A stretch of 64,000 nt of DNA from Haematococcus lacustris (taxonomy: Eukaryota > Chlorophyta > Chlorophyceae > Chlamydomonadales > Haematococcaceae), in the NCBI GenBank assembly GCA_030144725.1, contig JASKMD010000025.1:3701716-3765715 (forward strand), written 5' to 3'. Every line of letters starts with the position of its first letter. The first letter of the stretch is position 1. Below the pieces are notes generated by a model. It saw only the letters and a list, made by a program, of their open reading frames with translations. It did not search any database and had not been told where the DNA came from. This document shows positions 49,600 through 59,791 of the stretch, one piece after another. The translations under genes were made by a program, and so were the position numbers.

Positions 49600-52500
49600 A
49601 TGCTGCGGGCACACCGCAGCAGCCATGAGCGGCAGCTGGCTAGTGAGAGCGCTACCGCAGCACATGGGAGTGTCGCAAACGTGCAAGACATGGGCCTGGT
49701 GCTTATTCACGGGTGGGTGCATGACACGAGACTGTGTAAAGAAAACGCATCGAAACAGCCGAGCTGATGATACCCTTAACCTTTGTAACAAACAGTACAA
49801 CATGCTTCTGCTGTGGTGCTGCTGAGTGCCAGGTTCATCATTTTCTTCATGCAAGCTGGTTTCATCATGGTGGAGGCAGGGCATGGCAGGTGCGCCCCAG
49901 ACTTACAGCCCCAGCGTCCACAGGTTACCACTTCACGGCTTACATGCACCTGACCAGAGCAGTCTTAAGACTCGGTTGAGTTTTTTTAGGGGAGCATAGT
50001 AAAAATGGTGCAGGCAGGGGGGTTCCATGAAGCCTGTGTTCCAAGTGTCATGCTGTACTGCGGCCAGTGCTGCCAGTCAGCCACGCCAGACCATTGGCCT
50101 GTTGGTGTAAACCCATACCGACCGGCAAGGACATGCCTGCGCAGGGCCAAGAACATCATCAACACCTGCCTAAAGAACGTTGTGGATATCCTGTTGAGCT
50201 GCCTAGCCTGGTGGGCTGTTGGCTTTGCGTTTGCTTATGGCAGCAGTTCCAATGCTTTCATTGGGTGAGCTGGCACACTCCCCCTCCCCCTCCCCCTCCC
50301 CCTCCCCCTCCCCCTCCCCCTCCCCCTCCCCCTCCCCCTCCCCCTCCCCCTCCCCCTCCCCCTCCCCCTCCCCCTCCCCCTCCCCCTCCCCCTCCCCCTC
50401 CCCCTCCCCCTCCCCCTCCCCCTCCCCCTCCCCCTCCCCCTCCCCCTTAGACCTACAACAATGGGATTTTTATGCAGAACAAGCGAGTTCTTCCACGCTG
50501 GCGAGGCTGAAACACAGAAGCCTTGGTTCTTCAGCTGGTGAGCTCCACTGCCACATGTGGCCTAGCAGCCCCCCTATTGCCTGCCACCACCACCCTTTGA
50601 CTTTGCTTGGCTGGCCATTGTTGCATGCCCCCTCCCTTCCCCTGCCGTCAAATCCCCCTCAGCCCCCTTCCCCCTCCCCCACAGCCTTTCAACCGCTCAC
50701 GTGCCCCATCCTGGGGCCCCCTGCTTGCCTCTTGAGCGCCCACCTCCCCCGCCCCTTCTGGCTTCCCTGGTCTGCCTGCCTCCGACTGCAGGATGTTTGC
50801 TTTGTGCTGCGTGACCATTGTCAGCGGCTGCATGACGGAGCGCACCCAGCTGCTGGCCTACCCCGTGCTGACCCTGCTGGTCACTCTGCTCATTCACCCA
50901 GTGGCTGTGCATTGGGTGTGGTCTGATGGCGGCTGGCTGCGCTCAGTGCATGCCGGCATCTACTTCCTTGACTTTGCAGGCTGCACTCTGGTGCACATGA
51001 TAGGTGAGGGGTGCTCAGGCGGGTGTGCGGGGGGACAGGCGGGCAGCAGCAGCTGGGCAGTAGCTGAGCAGTAGCAACTGAGCAGTGCCAAGAGCAGCAG
51101 CTGAGCAGCAGCTGGCAGCAGCTGGCTGCAGCTAAGCAGAAGCTGAGCAGCAGCTGAGCAGCAGCTGGCGATTGAGCCCCTCTCAAACCGATCCCCGGCA
51201 GCTGCCCCTCCAGCAGGTACCTCTAGCTTACAGTCTCTCATCCTGCCATTCAAACCCAGCGGAACTCACCTTAGCAGGCGTTGTCAGTTCGCTGCTTCCC
51301 ACAATGGCCAGGTGCATTGGCATGGGCGCAGCACACTGTGCCACATGGCTTGCCTGTTCAATGCCTTGCACCATGCATGCCATGCAGGCGGCGTGGTGGG
51401 CCTAGTGGGAGCAGTCTGTGTGGGTCCCCGCATGGGCCGCTTTGAAGAGTGTGGCAGTGTGAAGGAGCTGAGGGGACACGACATGAGCAGCATCAGCATG
51501 GGCACCCTCATGCTCTGGTTTGGCTGGTTTGGCTTCAACGTCGGATCCTGGTGAGCCCCCTGCCCTCCCTTCCTTTCCCACTGCCCATCTTTCACCATTT
51601 ATTCCGTTTAAAATTAAAATTCTAATACAATGACATTTTTAATTGGTTGCCTTGCATCATGAAATGGGTGCTTTGCAATCTGCGTTGTTATGCACAGCAC
51701 TATTACTATAGTTTTTGACCTGACTTGACTCAACTGTTTATATTTATCTTGAGTTTGTCTCGAGTCAGGTCGAGCTATGAGTTTAAGGGTATAAACCTGG
51801 ACCATGTCAGTTCGAACCATGAAATCATGCATCTAGGCAAACGAAGAAAACGTCATTGCTGCACACCCCCCACAGCCTGACTGCCCACCTGCTGGCCGTG
51901 TGCCTTAACCAGCCCCTGACCTGCTCACTCCAGTGTTATTCTTTTCGTATGTTGAGTTCCGTGAGTTATGGCGCAAAGTGGCATGGCTCAAGTTCATACC
52001 CTCAGGTTCATAGCTCGACCTGACTAGGCTCACTCACTCCCTGCCCATCTGCCCGCCGCTGACAAGGCGCCCTGTGCTGCCTGCAGCTACCTGTATGAAA
52101 ACCCAAACATGCAAGTGCTGAACCGCGTTGCCTTGAACATGACCCTGACTGCCAGCAGCGCCGGCTGCATCGCTCTGCTACTGGGCCACTGGCTAGGCAA
52201 AGGTGGGGCTGTGTGGCTGTGTGGGTATGTGTGTGTGTGGGTATGTGTGTGGGTGAGTGTGTGTGGGCGAGTGTGTGGGTGGGTGGGTGTTTTTTCATAG
52301 GGGTGTGTGTGGGGAGCCACTGGCTAGGCAAAGGTGGGGGCGTGTGTGTGTGGGGAAAAGGTGTGGTTGTGTAGGTGTGTGGGGGGGTCTGTGGTTGTGT
52401 GGGTGTGTGTGTGTGTGGGTCTGTGGGTGGGTGGGTGGGTGGGTGTGCCTAGGGGTGGGTGTGTAGGTGAGCCTGCTTGGCAACAAGGAGGAGCAAGCAC

Positions 52501-53140
52501 TGCACCATGGCAGCCTTCTAAGTACAGAGCCAAGCCAACTCTGGTCACCTAAGCAGAGAATCAAGCACTACCTGGGTAGCCTGTCTGAAACCTGCCTGGG
52601 TGGTCCTGGATCTGGTTGGACTTTAGTTGCATCCCTGGATGCGGTTGCTCTGGATGAAGTCAGGCTGCTTACTCCCTCCCCCATCACTCTTGCTGCTGCC
52701 ATCATCACCACCATCATCACCACCACCACCCACATCAGCGTCACAACACCATCACCCCCCCCTCGCCGTGGCCCGCCCCTGCCCCTGCCCCTGCCCCTGC
52801 CCCTGCCCCTGCCCCTGCCCTGTGTCATTGCCCGTGCGTTGTGACCAGTGCTGTGGTCCCACCACCCTGCAGGCACCTTTGACCTGCGCGTGTGCTGCAA
52901 TGGCCTGCTGTCAGGCCTGGTGGTCAGCACAGGGCTGGCAGGCTTCTGCACCCCCTGGGCCTCATGTGTGGGGGGCGTGCTGGCTGGCCTGCTCTACACC
53001 CTTACCACTAGGCTCCTGGTAAGGGTGAGGGCGAGGGTGAGGGCGAGGGCGAGGGCGAGGGCGAGGGCGAGGGCGAGGGCGAGGGCGAGGGCGAGGGCGA
53101 GGGCGAGGGCGAGGGCGAGGGCGAGGGCGAGGGCGAGGGC

Positions 53141-53213
<73 letters not shown>

Positions 53214-55786
53214 AAAATCAGGGGCCAGGTCAAGGGTTTGGGGGCAGGTCGAGAGCTAGGGCCATCCAGTTCCTGGTAAAAGACTACCTGCAACCACCAA
53301 GGGGGATGGCTGCAGCATCCGTTCATTCAGTATGTCAGCTTGGAAACACACACAATGAGCCTCAGAGTAGGAGTGTGCAGAGAAGGAGTCGCATTGTGAG
53401 TAGGAGTAGGAGTAGGAGTAGGAGTAGGAGTAGGAGTGAGCAATGCCAACAGGCTGTGGCCAAGAGATGATACTGGTAATGATGAGGGAGGTGGCTGCTG
53501 CCGCACGCAGCCCATAGGTAGGTGCAAGCAGGTAGACACAGTACTTGATGGTGGGTTCGCACCAGTGCTGGCCGTGGCGGAGAAGTCCTGACCTGACTGG
53601 GCGTGCCAAGCATGCCCCACCACGCCACACCCTGCCCCACACCCCTCAGCCCTCCCTTGATGGATCCCTCTGCAGCCTGTCTGGTGACAGCGTGGGTCAC
53701 CATGTGTAATGCTCCCAGTACAGCTGCCACTGCAACCCAACTGCCGGCAGCACCCCAGTACCCTCTCCACCCCTGGCAGCAGCATGTGTCACTCCCAGCG
53801 TAGTCAGCATCACCCTTGGTGCAGCACACCCTCCAGCACGGCCGCAAGGCCGCATGGCCACCTGGGGTGTATGTAGAGAGGGCAGCGAGTGGCTGTCAGC
53901 TTGCAGCAATAGGGTGCAGCAGGTACCTGGGGCGGGCCGTGTGTGTAAATAGGGCAGTGAGTTCCTGCCTGTGGCTGTCAGCTTGCAGCGGGCGCTTGCA
54001 GCATGGCCACCCGGGGCTGTCTGTTTGCCCAGGCAGGGCACCCTGTGTTGCCCTGTCTCTGCCTGTGGCTCTCCAAAACGTTTCAAGGCTTCCTAAGGCT
54101 GTCGCTGCTGAAGGCTGTGGCTGCCTAAGGCACCCAGGGCTCAGGTCTCACAGCCAGGCTGGTATGGCTGCCTGGCGTGCCCATCAGCAGCCACCTGGCC
54201 CCATGACACAGCTGCGAGCTATGTCTGGCTGGCCTGCTGCCTGCAGCTGCGGCTGCATGTGGATGACCCCATGGACAACGCAGCGGTGCACCTGGGGGGC
54301 GGGGCGCTGGGCACTGTGCTAGTGGGGTTTCTGGCCCGCCCCGCCTATGTCGAGCAACTCACTGGATCCCTGGTGAGTGGAGGAGGCCGGAGTCTCACAG
54401 AGTCAGGGTTAGGGTTAAGGTTGGGGTTCAAGTTTATGGTGCAGGTTAGGGTCAGGGTAGCGAGAACCCAAAAATAAGGGTCGAAGTTAGGGTTAGGGTT
54501 GAGATTTTGGTTCAGGGTTATGACGCGGGTTAGGGTTTAGGATTGGGGGTAGGGTAATCTTACCCCTAACCCTAGCTCCCTGGTGGATGACGGTGTCAGC
54601 GTTCCACTGCTGAAGCTTAGAGGTTTGAGGCCAGTGAAATGCGCTCCCTCTACCACAAGTCATGTTGCTTACACCCCACCGCTCACACTCAATGCCACTT
54701 TGTTCATATGCCTCTCCATTACGAGAAAATCACAGTTTGTTATATACCCGTAAAGGTCGTCACTTCGGACGCTCGAAACAATGACTTCACTCGTGGATGG
54801 CCTCATACATGACTTCGTGTAACGTACCAGAAGAGCCGCGGCGTCGGTGCTGACTTGCGGCATAAAGTACATGCCTTGACCTAAATTACTGAAAAGTGCA
54901 AGACTCGACCCTAAATTACTGAAAAGTGCATGACTCGACCCCCAATTCTTAAGACTTGCACATTGGTGCACTTGCTGCTTGCGCGTCAAGTGGAGAGGGT
55001 GAAGGGTGCATTCTTGTCACAAGGCTAAAGCACCGCACGCTCATAATGTCAAGGGATATCGTATAGTGTCCCGGCCAGCGCTGTTCATGTACAAATAGCA
55101 GTCTTGGCCCGGTCTCGAGTTGCATAAACGTCTTGCCTGCGCCTCAACGTTTACCGCAACTCTCGACCCAGCCTCGACCGTCATGTTCCCGTAACAGCTT
55201 GGCCTCCGACATTATACTTTACGTCCCTATGGTTGCCCTTTTGTCCTACTCTGCTGCCACTGACTGCATTTTGTGCACCCTGTGTTGTTTTTGCGCATTC
55301 TGAAAAAAGACCAAGAGGATAAAAATAAAAATAAAACAGGTACCTATGCCCCTGCTCCCTCGTTCACACTGGACCGCTCTGTCTGTAATCTACACTGAAA
55401 TGGGTGAATGAGCCAAGTCAGGGAAACGGAGGCAATGACATGCAGTCCCAGCTGCAAGGGGTGCACATGCTGCCCGACCCGCATGCCCTGCCTCCTGCTC
55501 CCCTGCGCCTTGCAGCCCCCTGCACCCCCTGCCCCATGTGCAGGGCAGTGGTGTGGTGTACGGCTCACCTCTGGCTGGTACCCAGCTGGGTATTCAGTTG
55601 CTCGGCCTGCTGGTGATTTGCCTGTGGGCAGCAGTGCCGGCCCTGGTCGTGTTCAAGGGCCTGGCGCGGTGCGGTCTGCTGCGGGTGGACCAAGCGGCGG
55701 AGCTAGCCGGTATCGACACCTTCGACCACGGCGGTCCAGGGTTCCCAGAGTTTGTTGGTCCGGCGGCTAACCGCCCAAGCGTTTGA
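49600..55786 (+). CDS. AMT: Ammonium transporter (Amt/Mep/Rh superfamily)
   Basis: Ten exons: 49600-49712, 49833-49889, 50145-50264, 50451-50537, 50792-51003, 51388-51550, 52087-52202, 52873-53018, 54247-54372, 55544-55786; 1383 nt, 460 residues, normal for AMT1-type proteins; all phases close. Signature segments: [158 protein letters not shown] (second pore His), and [12 protein letters not shown]. About eleven membrane spans are expected; it carries NH4+/NH3 across the plasma membrane or chloroplast envelope. The N-terminus before span 1 is short, so an upstream exon is possible. Several introns are packed with hexamer arrays. Confidence 0.92.
50278..50448 (+). repeat. (CCCCCT)n array, AMT intron 3
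   Basis: About 28 perfect CCCCCT units running into TTAG at the acceptor of exon 4; it forms the entire pyrimidine tract of the intron. Confidence 0.97.
52203..52465 (+). repeat. TG-rich microsatellite, AMT intron 7
   Basis: GTGTGTGGG-type repeats including a duplicated CCACTGGCTAGGCAAAGGTGGGG (first at the exon 7 end, again at about 52318), so the exon 7 donor region is partly duplicated. Confidence 0.85.
52773..52822 (+). repeat. (CCCCTG)n array, AMT intron 7
   Basis: About eight perfect GCCCCT units. Confidence 0.95.
53020..53213 (+). repeat. (GAGGGC)n then (GAGGGT)n array, AMT intron 8
   Basis: Starts right at the exon 8 donor (CTG/GTAAGGGTGAGGGC). About 20 GAGGGC units followed by about 12 GAGGGT units, a clean switch of one base. 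Runs of GGG every six bases could form G-quadruplexes in the transcript. Confidence 0.95.
53396..53439 (+). repeat. (GTAGGA)n microsatellite, AMT intron 8
   Basis: About seven GTAGGA units. Confidence 0.95.
55048..55238. mobile_element. Foldback MITE family FBb, copy 2, in AMT intron 9
   Basis: Arms AGGGATATCGTATAGTGTC ... GACATTATACTTTACGTCCCT and core GCATAAACGTCTTGCCTGCG/CTCAACGTTTACCGC, matching 27266-27441. Confidence 0.7.
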
Positions 55787-56825
55787 ACCCGTGTGATGAG
55801 TGAGTTACGGCAGTGGTCAGGTTGGTTGAGGAGGTTGAGGTGGTTGGGGAGGTGGGTGGGGAGCTGCCTAGGGTCCACTGGCCTGCTTGACAAGATGTTG
55901 AGAGGGGCAGGCATGCCTGGGGTCAGTGGGGACAGCCACAGTAGCAGATGTGGCAAGGCTTAGCTGAGGCTTTGGGTGGAATGCATGTGGAATGTGTGGG
56001 CGGAATGCATCTGCCCAGCTCCTCCCTTGGCTTGCGTAGGATGCTGATGTACATTTTTGTCAGGGATGTAGCGTTATGCAAAGAAGGCATGAGTGGTGTT
56101 AGTACACAGATATGTGCTTGTGATGTGCAGAGCTATAATTTGTGCCCACACTTTTGGAGGATCATGTTGCAGGCTTACCCAAGGAGTCTTATATTGAGTA
56201 AACTGCTTGGCAAGCTTTTGCATTACACAATAGTTCAATACTGCTTGCTTTTTGCATGATGGCAGCGGGGGTTTGAGCAGGGGGCTGAGAAGCAGGATTG
56301 TAGAGGGTGAGAGGGGGGTGTTCCCCTTCACCCCTGTTAAGCTCAACGCATGGGCGATGACATGTGTGTGCATCACATCACACTGTTAAATTCATATCCC
56401 ATCCCTACCAGTCAGGCATTGCTAGAAGGAGCTCTGCCTCTAGTTCGGATAGTAGCCGCCAGTTTCCCGTGACTTTGTCCCTTGTGATATGTGTCTATTG
56501 TCTTGTTTAATCCCTTCCCCCGACGTGGGCATAGCCACGACACTGAAAGATGTAAGATTGTTTAGGTCGCGATGGAAGCCTGCGCCCAATGCCGCCATGC
56601 GTCGAGCCAGCCTTACTATGAAATACTGCACCCCATGCAAAGGGGATGTGTGTGAGCAAGAGCTGACGGAGCTGTAGCTAGTCATGGAGGGGCATACACC
56701 AGAAAGGCGGAACTGGAGTGAGCATTAGGCACGCTTGTGGCTAGCCTCCACAATCACGAGCTCGCAGCATATTCATTTACAACTCTGACTGCATCTTGAA
56801 GTAGCAAGAGGGCTACAGGTCAGGC
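55787..56825. other. Spacer after the ammonium transporter gene
   Basis: No gene supported. Short frames on both strands lack motifs. Holds the AMT 3' region. Confidence 0.4.
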
Positions 56826-57295
56826 GCTCCCAACATGGGGTTGGTAATATGCATGCAAGTACTCTCTCAATACTGTATCGTTTTCGATAGCGTTTATCAC
56901 ATTGGTAGCTGCAAATCAATGCTCGTCATCTGACCATCAGCGCTAGCCATTGGAGTTTTTGCTCGCGTACTGCCACATGTGCCCGCGAACAAACCACAGC
57001 GGCGATATGGGTCTCCTTGGCACGGTGAGCCACATCGCTGTGACCCCATCTACCTAGCGCAGTGAGTTGATTGTGCACAAATGGAATGTCCGGCCAACAC
57101 CCAACGCGATGCCTGCCGGGCGTGCAGGGCGCCTAGACGGGGTGATTGGAACATATAGTTATACTCGCTTCCGCCGAATACACCATCTGGGTCGGCGCAC
57201 ACTAAGGTATCACCGGCTTATAACCCCCCTCCTCCACTGTGTCCATCACTGTGTTGCACCCGCTGTTGAGCAGCCTAAGCGACGCGGGCGGTCGC
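56826..57295. repeat. Dispersed repeat 'X', copy 2 (uninterrupted, inverted)
   Basis: Complement of the sequence flanking the N gap at 13234-13733. Here GAACAAACCACAGCGGCGATA joins directly to TGGGTCTCCTTGGCACGGTG, with no insertion. Plus-strand peptide PAGRAGRLDGV ... RFRRIHHLGRRTLRY corresponds to the minus-strand peptide of copy 1. Confidence 0.8.
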
Positions 57296-57365
57296 AGCGA
57301 TGACTGCATGCTCCGCTACGGCTCAAATTTAAATCACTAACTTTGACGCTTTGTTGTGCACGCAC

Positions 57366-57905
57366 CTGGGTACGCATGTCTGCGTCGCCTTCTTGGCTGG
57401 CCTGAAAGCCTCGTACCAGGTGAATGCCACTGCTGCGTGGCCCTTCTCCTTGCTAATGGGGAAACGAGTCTCGATGGCTGTGAGACTTCGGTAGTACCTA
57501 CACGAACGCACGCAACCATCCGCAGCGAGTCAAAACGGGGGTCAACTCCACATCAGCCCTGTGTTACGATCTGCCTGCGCTGGATCCCAGGGTTGTTCGC
57601 TCCTACGCTAAACTACATTCCTTCAGCGGAGCCGCTGTGTACGGCCAGCTGTGCGTGGGACGCGGCGCGAGCCAGCTTCCAGCTTACTTCGCAAGGCTGT
57701 CGCGCAGGCCTGGGGTTCCAGCATTGCTGTGCGCTAACACTATCTCATTGCGCAGCTGCTGGATGCTCAGCAAGTCGTCCGCTGCGTCTTCCGCATCAGA
57801 GTGTGTGTAAGTTGCCTTCACGTAAGAAGCTAGCGGACCCTTCAAGTCTACATTGTCCGTTTTCTTGCAGTGGGTAGCTAGCTGCTTGCTGAACACGGTC
57901 GGCAT
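57366..57905 (-). pseudogene. BRO1-domain protein gene, first two exons only
   Basis: Exon 1, 57905-57688: MPTVFSKQLATHCKKTDNVD, YVKATYTHSDAEDAADDLLS and IQQLRNEIVLAHSN; donor GCGAA/GTAAGC. Exon 2, 57497 to about 57366: YYRSLTAIETRFPISKEKGH, FTWYEAFRPAKKATQ. This is the start of a BRO1 domain (ALIX/Bro1 family, ESCRT-III binding, endosomal sorting). The domain should continue for about 250 residues (…FEKAAVLFNLAAL…), but no further exon is seen down to the AMT gene; repeat X begins instead. Either the rest is deleted or there is a misassembly. Confidence 0.7.
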
Positions 57906-58106
57906 TCCTCCAAGACCGGCTGATGCCCAGGGACAGGCGTCGACACGGCCCAGCAGAGTACAGGGTAATTGAGCGTATGCACGCCCTGTGGTGCCGGGTT
58001 ATTCGTTGCCGGGTTCATGGGGTTTTCACATGTGTAATCATGTCACTGTGACACCGTGCGTGCCATGAGGCGCAGCATACTGGGCTGGGTCAAGGATGCT
58101 GCACAC

Positions 58107-58265
58107 CTGCTGCACGAATGTGGTGGCAGCCAGCTTGTGGATGCAGTCTGTTGTCTCAGCTGGGCGGGCGATGCACGGCACCAGCTCCGGCACAAACTTC
58201 TCAATGTCACGGTTGCCATTGACCAGGAAGCAGGCAGTGGTGGCCTCCTTGGCAGCTGCCTTGAT
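58107..58265 (-). pseudogene. Isolated exon of translation elongation factor 3 (eEF3)
   Basis: One 53-codon exon, phase 0 at both ends (acceptor GAGTGCAG, donor CAGCAG/GTGTGC): IKAAAKEATTACFLVNGNRD, IEKFVPELVPCIARPAETTD, CIHKLAATTFVQQ. It matches the HEAT-repeat region of eEF3, an ABC-F ATPase that helps tRNA exit from the ribosome in fungi and several algae. No neighbouring eEF3 exons are recognisable on either side, so it appears to be a captured or stranded fragment. Confidence 0.7.
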
Positions 58266-58509
58266 CTGCACTCCACCCACCATAAACCAAACAGCACAGC
58301 TCTGTGATGTGAGAGAGTCTCACTGCTCCTTGTCGCTGTTGCTGTACACTCTTAAGCCACCGGTGTGGTAGGCCCCACCCCACCTCGTCAACTGATGCCT
58401 ACTGACAAGGAGCACACTGCTACACACCAGCATGCCACATGCGTACCCAGGTCTCGTTAGATTGCACTGATCCAGCTTTGTGACACCCACGTGAGCACGG
58501 TGTTGAACG

Positions 58510-58989
58510 CAGTGTTGTGAAAATTTCAGATTTTCATTCAGATTTTCAATGAAAATTTTCATCTGAAAATCTGAACGTCTTCACTGAAAATCTGAAAGTG
58601 CCGGGTGCTGCCCCCGGTCAGATCGCAGATCGGGTGTTGCAGAGTGATTGGCTGTGCTGTGATTAACTTGGTTGGCGCCAGCGCGCTACAGCCACAGCGG
58701 AAGAAGCGCAAGCCAGAAAACGCCACAGATGGCGGATCCACGGACAGCATGGACGGCTTGCATCTTTTAAAATGGCTTGCATGTCTGACCTTTGGCAACC
58801 TAAGTATTTCTGCATTTCAAACAGTGCAGGCCTACAAACAAGTCGCGTTTGAAAGGATAGGCTGAGAACCAGCGGCATCCGCTCAGTTTCACTGACGATG
58901 AAACTCTTTCAGTTTTTCAATGAAACACTTTCATTTTCATTGAAAATCTGAAAATTGAAAATCTGAAAATCTGAAGATTCACAACACTG
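58510..58989. mobile_element. 480-bp TIR element (hAT-like ends)
   Basis: CAGTGTTGTGAAAATTTCAGATTTTC at the left and the complement of CAGTGTTGTGAATCTTCAGATTTTC at the right; internal repeats of GAAAATCTGAAA near both ends. A clear 8-bp target duplication is not visible. Non-autonomous. Confidence 0.65.
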
Positions 58990-59791
58990 GTTGGTATGCG
59001 TCGCCCGCTGGGTCGATGAGGGAGATGCTGCAGTGGGAAGGGGGGTCAGAAGCAGCCCGTGATATGCTGACAGGTTTGCTACAGGAAAGGGCCTCGCCAA
59101 AAGCAGTGGCAAGCACGACAGGTGTGTAGCTTGGAAGAGCATGTGCGCCATCGAAGCTGCTATTATCAGGGCTAGGCTTCATGTTACGGTTTGCACAGAT
59201 GGGTCCGACCCGCCTTGCACCATAGCCGGGACTGACTGGCAACGAACGTCCTACGAGGGCATGTTCGTCATCAAGCTAGGGATCTGAGCTAAAGAGGAGT
59301 ATGTGTTATGGAGAAGCCATTCAGCCCATCAATCTTATATGTGTAGTGGTTTTGGACCATGAATGATGACATGTTCGACTACAGTTTTGACATGACATGT
59401 CGCTCTTGAAGCGAGGCGAGGCGAGGCTCCATGTGGCGGGGCTCCATTGGGGGGCGGTTAGCCTCGCCTCGCCATTGGAACCGCGCCCTTAAGCAGGTTC
59501 TCTAGCAGTTTATGTTGAGCCCATGTGCACCTCTGTTTGTGCACCTTGCTTTGAAGTGCGTTATAGAAAGTCCCGAACCCCTAGAGGGGGAGGGCGGCCT
59601 AGCAGCCTAACGGCTGACGGCTTAAGCGGTGTAAGCCACATCATCATCTAGCAGTTAATACAACGCAAGGTCTGTGCTCCTCAACAATAGGGAGTAGCAT
59701 GCGCAGCAATTAGACTAAGTATGACCTAGGCAGGATGGGGCTCCTGCTCGAGAGAAACTCCCGCAGCACTCCAGGGGACACGGCAAAGCTG
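58990..59791. other. Spacer downstream of the URB1-like gene
   Basis: No gene supported. A small inverted repeat GCGAGGCGAGGCGAGGCT ... AGCCTCGCCTCGCC lies at 59411-59473. Confidence 0.45.

Noticed and set aside
49453..49884. Minus-strand open frame over AMT exons 1-2
   Set aside because: Antisense shadow; the plus strand holds in-phase AMT exons with family motifs.
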